Positions 15,486 through 23,654 of a DNA stretch of 27,696 nt are shown here, one piece after another; the stretch's first letter is position 1; the number at the start of each line of letters is the position of its first letter. Under the pieces are notes generated by a model, which was not told the origin of the DNA, made no database searches, and saw nothing but the letters and a program-made list of their open reading frames with translations. The DNA is from CBCPMX01 sp965120355 (GTDB lineage: Bacteria > Bacillota > Clostridia > Oscillospirales > Oscillospiraceae): positions 1 to 27,696 of the forward strand of contig CBCPMX010000118.1 in assembly GCA_965120355.1 (NCBI GenBank), written 5' to 3'. Made by a program: the position numbers and the translations under genes.

Positions 15486-15974
15486 ATGGAAGCTTTTCTC
15501 AACTTGTTTGGCGGCAATGGCCTGGCGTTTTTGGGCGCTGCGCTGGCAGTTGGCCTGTGCTGCATTGGCTCGGCAAAGGGTACCGGCATGGTCGGTGAGG
15601 CGGCCACCGGCGTCATCTCTGAAGCGCCTGAAAACTTTTCCAAGTGCTTGATTCTGCAGGTGCTGCCGGGTACCCAGGGCCTGTACGGCATGGTGGCGTG
15701 GTTCTTTGTACTGCTGACCATGGGCGTGTTTGGCGGCGATGTGCAGCAGCTCACCGTGGGCCAGGGCCTGACGATTTTTGTCTCCTGCTTGCCGATTGCG
15801 CTGGGCGGCTGGCTGAGCGCCATTTTCCAAGGCCGTGTGGCAGCTGCGTCCATCAATATCGTCGCTAAGCGGCCGGAAGAGTCCACCAAAGGCATTATTC
15901 TGTGCGGTATCGTAGAGTTCTATGCCATTTTGTCCCTGTTGGCCACCATCCTGCTGCTGATGAACGCGCTGTAA
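15486..15974 (+). CDS. ntpK: V/A-type ATPase subunit K (rotor c ring), predicted Na+-type
   Basis: A 162-residue double-hairpin proteolipid with four membrane spans, the rotor ring through which ions cross. The first hairpin opens NGLAFLGAALAVGLCCIGSA and lacks the ion-binding carboxylate; the second has it at E144 (GIVEFYAIL). The residues that bind Na+ in the Enterococcus hirae ring (L61, T64, Q65, Q110, E139) all have matches here: L60, T63 and Q64 in VLPGTQGLYG, Q115 in AIFQGRVAAA, and E144. That full set predicts Na+ rather than H+ coupling. The gene starts one base after the ntpI stop, with AAGGAGG close upstream. Confidence 0.95.
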   Translation: MEAFLNLFGGNGLAFLGAALAVGLCCIGSAKGTGMVGEAATGVISEAPENFSKCLILQVLPGTQGLYGMVAWFFVLLTMGVFGGDVQQLTVGQGLTIFVSCLPIALGGWLSAIFQGRVAAASINIVAKRPEESTKGIILCGIVEFYAILSLLATILLLMNAL

Positions 15975-16014
15975 TGGCGCCGGCAGATAACGCAGGAAAG
16001 GCGGGAACGGATAC

Positions 16015-16614
16015 ATGAACGGAATTGAAAAGATCACCGATCGGATCGTAGCGGATACCGATGCGGAGATCACCAAACTGCTGCAGGATGCGGAGCGGGA
16101 AGCCAAAGAGATCCGGGAAAGCTATGCGCAGGTGGCTGATGTGGAGTATAAGTCCACTGTGGAGCGAGGAAAAAGTGACGCGGAGGAGCGTGTCCAGCGG
16201 TTGGGCGGCGTCGCCCAGTTGGAGGCGCAGAAGCTGGTTCTGGCCACCAAGCAGGAGATGCTGGATCAGGCTTTCCAGACGGCCATGGAACAGCTGTGCG
16301 CTTTGCCGGAAGACAGTTATGTGGCGCTGCTGGCAAAGCTGGCCGCAGATGGATGTGAAACCGGCACGGAAGCTCTGGTATTGTCTGTCAAGGACCGGCC
16401 CCGGTATGGCAAAAAAGTTGTGGTGGCTGCCAACGCACTCTTGGAGCAGGCGGGAAAGCCTGCACAGCTGACGCTGTCCGAGGAAGCCCGCGATTTCCGG
16501 GGCGGCCTGTATATTAAGGCTGGCAACGTGGAAAACAACTGTACCTTCGAGACCATCCTCCGTCTGCTTCGCCAGAGTATTTCCGGCGAGGTGGCAAAGT
16601 TCCTGTTTGACTAG
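16015..16614 (+). CDS. ntpE: V/A-type ATPase subunit E (peripheral stalk, NtpE)
   Basis: A 199-residue stalk protein that pairs with the G/H subunit. The N-terminal half is a long charged coiled coil (DTDAEITKLLQDAEREAKEI), and the C-terminal half is the compact alpha/beta head that contacts subunit B, with LSEEARDFRGGLYIKAGNVE, the region typical of subunit E (family pattern GG..l...dG.i..n.t). The ATG at 16015 follows GGAAAGGCGGG with normal spacing. Position between K and C is as in Enterococcus hirae. Confidence 0.92.
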   Translation: MNGIEKITDRIVADTDAEITKLLQDAEREAKEIRESYAQVADVEYKSTVERGKSDAEERVQRLGGVAQLEAQKLVLATKQEMLDQAFQTAMEQLCALPEDSYVALLAKLAADGCETGTEALVLSVKDRPRYGKKVVVAANALLEQAGKPAQLTLSEEARDFRGGLYIKAGNVENNCTFETILRLLRQSISGEVAKFLFD

Positions 16615-16656
16615 GCCCCAGGCCCGAAACACACTGACTGGAAAGGAAGGTGGCCC

Positions 16657-17655
16657 ATGTCGAAGTACAAAGACACCGATTATCTGAGCATCTCTACGCG
16701 GATCCGGGCCCTGGAAAACCGGCTGCTGACCCGGGCGCGGATGGAACGGATGCTGGAGGCAAAAACCGATGAGGAAGCAGCAAAAATTCTGGCAGAATGC
16801 GGTTACAGCGGGCTGGAACCGCTGACAGAGCAGACGCTGACCGAGTCTCTGACGGCGCAGCGCAACGCAGTATTTGAAGATTTGTACAAAGCCTCACCCA
16901 ACCCGGCTCTGGTAGACGTATTCCGTATCAAATATGATTATCACAACGCCAAGACTGCGGTCAAGGCGGCGGCCACCGGCCAGAATGCAGTGCGGCTGCT
17001 AATTGATGCCGGGCGCATGCCAGCGGCTGCGCTGTATGAGGGCATTGTGAAAGGCGAATACGCGGCGCTGCCGCAGGCCATGCAGCCGGCGGTGGCCGAA
17101 GCGGTAGATGTACTGGGCGCGACGCGGGATCCACAACTGGCGGACTTTATTCTGGATCGGGCATATTATGCGGAGTTCCTGGCGGAGGCCAAAGCGGCTA
17201 AGAGCAGCTTTTTGGAGGGATATGTCCGCTGTGTCATTGATGCGGCCAACCTGCGCAGCGCTGTGCGGACAGTGCGGATGCAGAAAAGCGCCGAGTTTTT
17301 AAACAGCGTGCTGGTGGAGGGCGGCAGCGTCTCCCTCCCGGCGATCCATAAGGCTGTGTACGGCGGCGGATCTCTGGAGACGGCGTTTGCCGGTTCCCAG
17401 CTGCGGGCGGCGGCCGCTTTGGGCGAAACCGCATGCCGCGGCGGACGGCAGACGGCCTTTGAGAAGGCCTGTGACGATGCGGTGACGGAATACCTCCGTT
17501 CCGGGCGTATGATTCCCTTCGGCGACAGCGTTTTGGTTACGTACCTGGCGGCCAAGGAGTCGGAGATCACCGCGGCTCGGATCATTTTGTCCGGGAGAAT
17601 GGCCGGCGTATCTGCCGATGCCATCCGGGAAAGGTTGCGTGAAGCCTATGTATAA
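16657..17655 (+). CDS. ntpC: V/A-type ATPase subunit C (rotor cap, NtpC)
   Basis: A 332-residue all-helical, funnel-shaped subunit (homologue of eukaryotic subunit d) that joins the central stalk to the c ring. It opens YLSISTRIRALENRLLTRAR and shows family features such as DVFRIKYDYHNAKTAVKAA and VRCVIDAANLRSAVRTVRMQ. GAAAGGAAGG precedes the ATG. The last 8 bases overlap the start of the subunit F gene, so the pair is translationally coupled. Confidence 0.92.
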   Translation: MSKYKDTDYLSISTRIRALENRLLTRARMERMLEAKTDEEAAKILAECGYSGLEPLTEQTLTESLTAQRNAVFEDLYKASPNPALVDVFRIKYDYHNAKTAVKAAATGQNAVRLLIDAGRMPAAALYEGIVKGEYAALPQAMQPAVAEAVDVLGATRDPQLADFILDRAYYAEFLAEAKAAKSSFLEGYVRCVIDAANLRSAVRTVRMQKSAEFLNSVLVEGGSVSLPAIHKAVYGGGSLETAFAGSQLRAAAALGETACRGGRQTAFEKACDDAVTEYLRSGRMIPFGDSVLVTYLAAKESEITAARIILSGRMAGVSADAIRERLREAYV

Positions 17656-17956
17656 AATTGCGGTATTGGGCGACCGTGACAGCGTCCTGGGGTTCCGCGC
17701 CCTGGGGTTGGAGGTCTTTGCCGCCGAGGAGGCCGCCGCGGCGCGGCAGACTCTGCACCGGCTGGCCAAGGAGCAATACGCCGTCATTTATATTACCGAG
17801 GAATTGGCCGCCCAGCTGAGTGCCGATATTGACCGGTACAAGGACGAAGTGACCCCGGCGATCATTCTGATTCCCGGCCGGTCCGGTTCTTTGGGCCTGG
17901 GTTCCAGCGCTTTGCAGAGCGCGGTAGAGCGTGCCGTCGGCGCGGACATTCTTTGA
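17648..17956 (+). CDS. ntpG: V/A-type ATPase subunit F (central stalk, NtpG)
   Basis: A 102-residue Rossmann-like protein that binds subunit D in the central shaft. It begins MYKIAVLGDRDSVLGFRALG and has AVIYITEELAAQL and PAIILIPGRSGSLGLG, all standard for subunit F (family pattern kiaviGd.dsv.GF...G). The ATG at 17648 was chosen because it starts the conserved first strand and overlaps the ntpC stop; the open frame begins 10 codons earlier without a typical sequence. The name ntpG follows Enterococcus hirae, where it denotes this subunit. Confidence 0.92.
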   Translation: MYKIAVLGDRDSVLGFRALGLEVFAAEEAAAARQTLHRLAKEQYAVIYITEELAAQLSADIDRYKDEVTPAIILIPGRSGSLGLGSSALQSAVERAVGADIL

Positions 17957-18029
17957 CTGCGGCTGAAAGAGCCGTGCCAAACACGAAAACGTATTTTTCC
18001 GAACTTGATAATAAAGGATTTGATAGAAC

Positions 18030-19808
18030 ATGGCAACTGGCAGAATTGTCAAGGTTTCCGGGCCACTCGTGGTTGCCGAAGGTCTGGCCGACGCGAACAT
18101 GTACGATGTGGTGCGTGTCGGCAAGCAGCGGCTCATTGGCGAGATCATTGAGATGCGCGGCGACAGCGCCTCCATCCAGGTCTACGAGGAAACGTCCGGC
18201 CTTGGCCCCGGCGCCGAAGTGGAGACCACTGGCGTCCCTCTATCCGTCGAGCTGGGCCCCGGCCTGCTGGAAATGATCTATGATGGTATCCAGCGTCCTC
18301 TGGCAAAGATCATGGCCCTGACTGGCTCTAATATTACCCGTGGTGTCGATGTGCCGTCCATCGACCGCGAAAAAAAGTGGCTGTTTGTTCCCACCGCCAA
18401 AGTGGGCGACCATGTGGTGGCCGGCGACATTTTGGGTACGGTGCAGGAGACAACCGCCCTGCTGCATAAGATCATGGTTCCCCGCGGTGTGGAGGGGACC
18501 ATTACGGAGCTGCGCTCCGGAGAATTTACCGTGGAAGAAACCATCTGTGTACTGAAGGACCTGAGCGGCAACCCTGTGGAACTGCCCATGCTCCAGCGCT
18601 GGGCAGTCCGTACCGGCCGGCCTTATCAGCGTAAGCTGGCGCCGGAGAAGCCGCTGGAGTCCGGACAGCGGGTCATTGATACGATGTTCCCGTTGGCTAA
18701 GGGCGGTACCGCCTGTGTCCCCGGGCCGTTTGGTTCCGGCAAGACCGTTATCCAGCATCAGCTGGCCAAATGGTCGGATGTGGACTTGGTGGTCTACATT
18801 GGCTGCGGCGAACGCGGGAACGAGATGACCGATGTGCTGATGGAGTTCCCTGAGCTGGTGGATCCCCGGTCAGGGGAGTCGATTATGAAACGGACAGTGT
18901 TGATTGCCAACACTTCCGATATGCCGGTGGCTGCCCGTGAGGCGTCGATTTATACCGGCATTACCATTGCGGAATATTTCCGCGACATGGGTTACGATGT
19001 GGCCGTCATTGCTGACTCCACTTCCCGCTGGGCTGAGGCGCTGCGCGAAATGTCCGGGCGGCTGGAAGAGATGCCCGGCGAAGAGGGCTATCCGGCCTAT
19101 CTGGCTTCCCGCCTGGCGCAGTTCTATGAGCGGGCCGGCTGTGTGCAGTGCCTGGGCTCCGACGAGCGGTATGGCTCCCTGACAGCCATCGGCGCAGTCT
19201 CACCGCCCGGCGGCGACACCTCTGAGCCGGTGTCTCAGGCCACCATGCGTATTGTCAAGGTGTTCTGGGGGCTGGATTCGGCCCTGTCCTATGCACGGCA
19301 CTTTCCGGCGATCAACTGGCTGAACTCCTACAGCCTGTATACGGATACGCTGGAGCCGTGGCTGAACGAACACATTGACCGCAACTTTATGAAAAACCGC
19401 AACACTGCCATGACTATTCTCCAGCAGGAGGCGGAGCTGGACGAAATCGTAAAGCTGGTAGGTAAGGATTCTCTGGGCGCCGGCGACCAGCTGACGCTGG
19501 AGACGGCCAAAATGCTTCGCGAAGACTTCCTGCAGCAAAATTCGTTCAATGAAATTGACTGGTATTCTTCACTGGATCGCCAGTTCCGACTGTTGAATAT
19601 GATTTTGAAATACGATACTGCCTGCCGTGCTGCCATTGAAAAGGGTGCGTCCGTGGCGGAGCTGGCGGAGATTTCTGCCCGTGAGCGCATTGGCCGTGCC
19701 AAGAGTGTGCCCGATGACAAGTATGTGGAGGTCTACGCTGACATTGAATCAGATATGCTGGCGGAAATTGATAAAATTGTCGCAAAGGCAGGTGTAGCAG
19801 AGTTATGA
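18030..19808 (+). CDS. ntpA: V/A-type ATPase catalytic subunit A (NtpA)
   Basis: A 592-residue catalytic subunit that hydrolyses (or makes) ATP. The beta-barrel start is GRIVKVSGPLVVAEGL. The bulge insertion specific to A-subunits spans about residues 110-190. The Walker A loop GPFGSGKT is at 232-239 (K238), followed by the catalytic ERGNEMTDVLMEFPEL (E261 region) and the Walker B/arginine region VAVIADSTSRWAEALREMSG. The helical C-terminal domain is complete. Length is normal for the family. AAAGGA lies about 12 bases before the ATG, and the gene ends in a 4-base ATGA overlap with subunit B, fitting the 3:3 head. Confidence 0.97.
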   Translation: MATGRIVKVSGPLVVAEGLADANMYDVVRVGKQRLIGEIIEMRGDSASIQVYEETSGLGPGAEVETTGVPLSVELGPGLLEMIYDGIQRPLAKIMALTGSNITRGVDVPSIDREKKWLFVPTAKVGDHVVAGDILGTVQETTALLHKIMVPRGVEGTITELRSGEFTVEETICVLKDLSGNPVELPMLQRWAVRTGRPYQRKLAPEKPLESGQRVIDTMFPLAKGGTACVPGPFGSGKTVIQHQLAKWSDVDLVVYIGCGERGNEMTDVLMEFPELVDPRSGESIMKRTVLIANTSDMPVAAREASIYTGITIAEYFRDMGYDVAVIADSTSRWAEALREMSGRLEEMPGEEGYPAYLASRLAQFYERAGCVQCLGSDERYGSLTAIGAVSPPGGDTSEPVSQATMRIVKVFWGLDSALSYARHFPAINWLNSYSLYTDTLEPWLNEHIDRNFMKNRNTAMTILQQEAELDEIVKLVGKDSLGAGDQLTLETAKMLREDFLQQNSFNEIDWYSSLDRQFRLLNMILKYDTACRAAIEKGASVAELAEISARERIGRAKSVPDDKYVEVYADIESDMLAEIDKIVAKAGVAEL

Positions 19809-21184
19809 TCAAAGAGTACAAAACCATCTCAGAGGTTTCGGGACCTCTGATGCTGGTAAAAAGCGTGGACGGCGTCACCTATGACGAACTGGGTGAGATC
19901 GAACTGCCCAATGGGGAGCTGCGCCGCTGCAAGGTCCTGGAGGTAGATGGTACCGATGCGCTGGTGCAGTTGTTTGACTCCTCTGTGGGGCTGAATTTGG
20001 CCAACTCCAAAGTGCGCTTTTTGGGACATCCGCTGCAGCTGGGTGTGTCCGGCGATATGCTGGGCCGCGTGTTTAACGGCATGGGTGAGCCCATTGACGG
20101 CGGCCCGGAGATCTTGGCCGACGCCTATATGGACATCAATGGCCTGCCCATGAATCCGGCTGCCCGGGACTATCCCAATGAGTTTATTCAGACGGGCATC
20201 TCTGCCATCGACGGCTTGAACACGCTGGTGCGTGGGCAGAAGCTGCCTATCTTCTCCGGATCCGGCCTGCCCCATGCGGCGCTGGCAGCACAGATTGCCC
20301 GCCAGGCCAAAGTGCTGGGCGGCGATGCCGGGAACTTTGCCGTAGTCTTTGCCGCCATCGGTATTACCTTTGAGGAGTCCAATTACTTTGTGGAGGAGTT
20401 CCGGCGTACCGGCGCCATTGACCGTACGGTGCTGTTTACCAACCTGGCCAATGACCCCGCTGTGGAGCGTATCGCCACGCCCCGTATGGCGCTGACTGCT
20501 GCAGAGTATCTGGCGTTCCAGAAAGACATGCATGTGCTGGTCATTCTGACGGACATCACCAACTACGCCGAAGCGCTTCGGGAGGTTTCTGCCGCGAAGA
20601 AAGAGGTCCCTGGCCGCCGCGGCTATCCCGGTTATCTGTACACGGACCTGGCCACGATGTATGAGCGTGCCGGACGGCAGGTGGGCAAAAAGGGTTCCAT
20701 TACCATGATTCCCATTTTGACAATGCCGGAGGACGATAAGACCCATCCAATTCCTGACCTGACTGGCTATATTACGGAGGGACAGATCATTCTGTCCCGG
20801 GAGCTGTACCGCAAGGGCATCAATCCGCCCATTGACGTACTGCCGTCCCTGTCCCGTCTGAAGGATAAGGGCATTGGCGCAGGGAAGACCCGCGAAGACC
20901 ATGCCAATACCATGAACCAGCTGTTTGCGGCATACTCTGCGGGAAAAGATGCCGCTGAACTGATGACCATTTTGGGAGAAGCGGCACTGTCTCCCACGGA
21001 TAAGCTGTACGCCAAATTTGCCGATGAGTTTGAGGCCAAGTATGTCAACCAGGGTAACGACACCAATCGGTCTGTGATTGAGACACTGGACTTGGGGTGG
21101 CAGCTGCTGTCGATTCTGCCAAAGAGCGAACTGAAGCGGATCAACGTGGACTATATCGAGAAATACTGGCCTGAGGACGCGTAA
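19805..21184 (+). CDS. ntpB: V/A-type ATPase non-catalytic subunit B (NtpB)
   Basis: A 459-residue partner of subunit A in the hexameric head. It begins YKTISEVSGPLMLVKSVDGV and, where the catalytic subunit has its P-loop, carries PIFSGSGLPHAALAAQIARQ, the degenerate, non-catalytic version typical of B subunits. DITNYAEALREVSAAKKEVP and GRRGYPGYLYTDLATMYERA are the strongly conserved B-subunit stretches that complete the nucleotide site at the A/B interface. Its start overlaps the subunit A stop by four bases. Confidence 0.97.
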   Translation: MIKEYKTISEVSGPLMLVKSVDGVTYDELGEIELPNGELRRCKVLEVDGTDALVQLFDSSVGLNLANSKVRFLGHPLQLGVSGDMLGRVFNGMGEPIDGGPEILADAYMDINGLPMNPAARDYPNEFIQTGISAIDGLNTLVRGQKLPIFSGSGLPHAALAAQIARQAKVLGGDAGNFAVVFAAIGITFEESNYFVEEFRRTGAIDRTVLFTNLANDPAVERIATPRMALTAAEYLAFQKDMHVLVILTDITNYAEALREVSAAKKEVPGRRGYPGYLYTDLATMYERAGRQVGKKGSITMIPILTMPEDDKTHPIPDLTGYITEGQIILSRELYRKGINPPIDVLPSLSRLKDKGIGAGKTREDHANTMNQLFAAYSAGKDAAELMTILGEAALSPTDKLYAKFADEFEAKYVNQGNDTNRSVIETLDLGWQLLSILPKSELKRINVDYIEKYWPEDA

Positions 21185-21196
21185 GGGGGGAGTGCA

Positions 21197-21901
21197 GTGG
21201 CATCCACAACCATCAAACCCACCAGAATGGAGCTGACCCGGCTCAAAAACCGCCTGAAAACCGCAACACGCGGCCATAAGCTTCTAAAAGATAAACGGGA
21301 TGAGCTGATGAAGCAGTTCCTGGAGATTGTCCGGCAGAACCGTGCGTTGCGGGCCAGTGTGGAAAAAGGCTTGCAGGAGGTCCATGCTTCTTTTACAGTG
21401 GCCTCTGCGGTGATGTCGCCGGAGATGTTGGAGCAGGCCCTGCTGTATCCCAAACAGAGCGTGGAGCTGGAGATGTCTTTTACGAATATCATGTCTGTCA
21501 ATGTGCCGGTCTACACGTTCCATACACAGAACGACGGCTCTGCGGAGCTCTATCCCTATGGATTTGCACAGACCTCCGGGGAGTTGGACGATGCCGTGGA
21601 CGCTTTGAACCGGGTATTCCAGGATATGCTCCGGCTTGCCCAGGTGGAAAAGTCCATGCAGCTTCTGGCGCAGGAGATCGAGAAGACCCGCCGCCGTGTC
21701 AACGCGCTGGAGTACGTGATGATCCCGGAAATGCAGGAGACCATTCGGTACATTTCCATGAAGCTGGAGGAAAATGAGCGCGGCAACACGTCTCGCCTGA
21801 TGAAGGTCAAGGACATGATGCTGGAGGAGCAGCGCCAAAAGGATCTGCAAAAGCGGGCAGAGCGCGAAGCTGCCAGGAGGGCCGCCCGTTCGGGAGAGTA
21901 A
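21197..21901 (+). CDS. ntpD: V/A-type ATPase subunit D (central shaft, NtpD)
   Basis: A 234-residue coiled-coil shaft that turns inside the A3B3 head. The N-terminal helix TRMELTRLKNRLKTATRGHK and the C-terminal helix region NALEYVMIPEMQETIRYISM are family signatures. It uses a GTG start at 21197 preceded by AAGGGGGGAG, 12 bases past the subunit B stop. The tail is rich in Arg, Ala and Glu. It is the last gene of the operon; the ntpH and ntpJ (K+ transport) genes that follow in Enterococcus hirae are absent here. Confidence 0.94.
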   Translation: MASTTIKPTRMELTRLKNRLKTATRGHKLLKDKRDELMKQFLEIVRQNRALRASVEKGLQEVHASFTVASAVMSPEMLEQALLYPKQSVELEMSFTNIMSVNVPVYTFHTQNDGSAELYPYGFAQTSGELDDAVDALNRVFQDMLRLAQVEKSMQLLAQEIEKTRRRVNALEYVMIPEMQETIRYISMKLEENERGNTSRLMKVKDMMLEEQRQKDLQKRAEREAARRAARSGE

Positions 21902-21910
21902 AAAAGAAAA

Positions 21911-21958
21911 GCGCAGAGATTCCGGATGAGAGTCCGGAGATCTCTGCGTTTTCTTTTT
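21911..21958. terminator. Bidirectional terminator between V-ATPase operon and convergent small gene
   Basis: CGCAGAGAT (21912-21920) pairs with ATCTCTGCG (21940-21948) and an inner TCCGGA pairs with TCCGGA. On the plus strand TTTTCTTTTT follows. On the minus strand the other side also gives a T-run (TTTTCTTTTTT), so it can end transcription from both directions. Confidence 0.9.
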
Positions 21959-22018
21959 ATGCATGTTGCGGCGGAGCAACTGTCTGCCAGCAGGCATACG
22001 CGGCACGCTGTGAAAGCA

Positions 22019-22216
22019 TTAGTCGTCCTTCATGTCGCGCAGCAGCTGGAGAGTGGCCAGCTTTTGATTGTTGTTCATGGTCCCGGAGCACATTTCCTCA
22101 CGGCTGCCGGTGCTGACACGCTGCCCTGTAGACAGGGCGTTGAACATGGCGATGCGGTTGGCTTCGGATTTTTTGTTTTTGGAATTGCGGCTAAAAATAT
22201 TTTTGAATTTTGCCAT
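22019..22216 (-). CDS. Small basic protein of unknown function
   Basis: A 65-residue hydrophilic protein, Lys/Asn/Ser-rich at the N-terminus (MAKFKNIFSRNSKNKKSEAN) and ending LQLLRDMKDD. I recognise no domain. It is likely a real gene: GAGAGGAGGA is well spaced before the ATG, a good promoter (22268-22296) lies upstream on the same strand, and the terminator at 21911-21958 works in this direction too. It is convergent with the V-ATPase operon and divergent from tsaE. The single Cys and absence of membrane spans give no hint of function. Confidence 0.68.
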   Translation of the reverse strand: MAKFKNIFSRNSKNKKSEANRIAMFNALSTGQRVSTGSREEMCSGTMNNNQKLATLQLLRDMKDD

Positions 22217-22267
22217 GAGAATCCTCCTCTCGAAAAATAGAAATCAAAACGGACCGTTTCTATACTC

Positions 22268-22296
22268 AGTATAGCATGGTGGACAATTCGCTGCAA
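22268..22296 (-). promoter_or_regulatory. SigA-type promoter of the small minus-strand gene
   Basis: On the minus strand: -35 TTGCAG (22291-22296), 17-bp spacer, -10 TATACT (22268-22273, 5/6). Initiation near 22261 leaves a leader of about 45 bases before the ATG at 22216. Confidence 0.6.
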
Positions 22297-22399
22297 GGGG
22301 TGGGGGAAAAATTAATGTTTATGACACGATGTGTCCAAACTTCGGTTACAACCTGGCCACATTTCCGCGCAGATGTCTGGCGTTGGGGAGAAATAAAGG

Positions 22400-22428
22400 T
22401 GGACAAAGCCGCCGTTTGGATGTAGAAT
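22400..22428 (+). promoter_or_regulatory. SigA-type promoter of the tsaE-tsaB-upp operon
   Basis: -35 TGGACA (22400-22405, 5/6), 17-bp spacer, -10 TAGAAT (22423-22428, 5/6). Initiation near 22435 lies downstream of the first possible ATG of the tsaE frame (22329), which supports the TTG start at 22506. Confidence 0.65.
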
Positions 22429-22505
22429 TTACAAAGAACAAAACACGATCAATTTTGGGTCCTTCCGGTGAATGGAATTTGGACCTGGCGAAAAGAGGAA
22501 CTTGC

Positions 22506-22940
22506 TTGGAAATCATCACGACCAGTGTTGCGCAGACCGAGGCAGTGGGCCGCCGCCTGGCGGCGTATCTGCGGCCCGGAGACGTGATCGCCTGCCGGGG
22601 TGATCTGGGAGCCGGGAAGACAGCTTTAACCCGGGGCATCGCCCGGGGGCTGGGCATTGAGGAAGCTGTGACCAGCCCCACATATACCATTGTCAATGAA
22701 TACAAGGGCCGTTTGCCCCTGTTTCACTTTGATCTGTACCGCCTGACCGGCGAGGACGATCTGTTCGACGTCGGCTGGGAGGACTATCTGGAACGGGGCG
22801 GTGTGTGTGTGGTGGAGTGGAGCGAGCGGGCTGCCGGGGCCATGGAGGATCCCATCGTAGTTCAGATGGAGCACCTGGGCGGCGACTGCCGGAAAATTAC
22901 CGTGACGGGAGGGGAACGTTTTGCTGATTTTGGCGTTTGA
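22506..22940 (+). CDS. tsaE: tRNA t6A biosynthesis ATPase TsaE
   Basis: A 144-residue P-loop ATPase that works with TsaB and TsaD to place threonylcarbamoyl on A37 of ANN-decoding tRNAs. The Walker A loop is GDLGAGKT at 32-39 (K38). The family-specific TSPTYTIVNEYKGRLPLFHF follows, then DLYRL and the WSERA motif. A TTG start at 22506 was chosen: AGAGGA is 6 bases upstream, the length fits the family (140-160), and a promoter lies just before. The open frame runs back to 22329, but its extra 59 codons have no TsaE-like content. The gene overlaps tsaB by 20 bases. Confidence 0.92.
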   Translation: MEIITTSVAQTEAVGRRLAAYLRPGDVIACRGDLGAGKTALTRGIARGLGIEEAVTSPTYTIVNEYKGRLPLFHFDLYRLTGEDDLFDVGWEDYLERGGVCVVEWSERAAGAMEDPIVVQMEHLGGDCRKITVTGGERFADFGV

Positions 22941-23628
22941 ATCCTCTGCCAAGGCGGCGTCTGTGGCGCTGTGGCGAGATGGGCTGCTGTTGGCGGAGTA
23001 TTTCCAGAACAGTGGCCAGACCCACAGCCGGACGCTGACAAAGATGGCGGAGAACATGCTGCAAAACTGTGATCTGACACCGGAGACAGTGGATGCAGTT
23101 GCCTGCGCTGCCGGTCCCGGCTCCTTTACGGGGGTGCGGATCGGTATGGCGGCGGCCAAGGGTTTTGCCTGGGCTTTGGAAAAGCCATGCGTAGGTGTCA
23201 GCACGTTGGAGGCCATGGCGACGGGGCTGACCCTTTGTCCGTGTATCTTGTGCCCGGTGATGGACGCCCGGAGAAATCAGGTCTATAATGCGCTGTTCCA
23301 GGTGGAAGAAGGGCGTCTGAAGCGTCTGACGCCGGATCGGGCCATTTCTGCGGCGGCGCTGCTGGACGAGCTGGCCTTGTTCACCCTGCCGAAAATTTTA
23401 GTTGGAGACGGGGCGCAGCTGTGCTATAATACAGACGAAGGAAAAACGCCCGGCCTGCAAATAGCGCCGCCGCGGCTGCGGATGCAGCGCGCCGCCGGTG
23501 TGGCTCAGGCCGCGGAGCAGCAGCTTTTGGCGGGTACGGCGCCGCCGGCCGCGGAGCTGAAGCCCAATTATCTGCGCCTGAGCCAGGCGGAACGGGAGCG
23601 TTTGGAGAAGCTGCAAGCGATGAAATAA
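22921..23628 (+). CDS. tsaB: tRNA t6A biosynthesis protein TsaB
   Basis: A 235-residue ASKHA-fold scaffold protein that binds TsaD and TsaE in the t6A complex. The N-terminal strand is LILAFESSAKAASVAL and the family signature is VACAAGPGSFTGVRIGMAAA. The C-terminus is less conserved, as usual. It uses a TTG start at 22921, with GGGAGGGGAAC directly upstream inside tsaE, so translation is coupled to tsaE. In many Firmicutes rimI and tsaD follow; here upp comes next instead, 26 bases after the stop. Confidence 0.93.
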   Translation: MLILAFESSAKAASVALWRDGLLLAEYFQNSGQTHSRTLTKMAENMLQNCDLTPETVDAVACAAGPGSFTGVRIGMAAAKGFAWALEKPCVGVSTLEAMATGLTLCPCILCPVMDARRNQVYNALFQVEEGRLKRLTPDRAISAAALLDELALFTLPKILVGDGAQLCYNTDEGKTPGLQIAPPRLRMQRAAGVAQAAEQQLLAGTAPPAAELKPNYLRLSQAERERLEKLQAMK

Positions 23629-23654
23629 TTTATACGGAAGAGGAGATGTTTGAT

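Noticed and set aside
14072..15895. Minus-strand open frame of 607 codons opposite V-ATPase subunits I and K
   Set aside because: It is antisense to two certain genes; the Gln/His/Arg-rich translation is a shadow.
19829..21277. Minus-strand open frame of 482 codons opposite V-ATPase subunit B
   Set aside because: It is antisense to a highly conserved gene and has no domain of its own.
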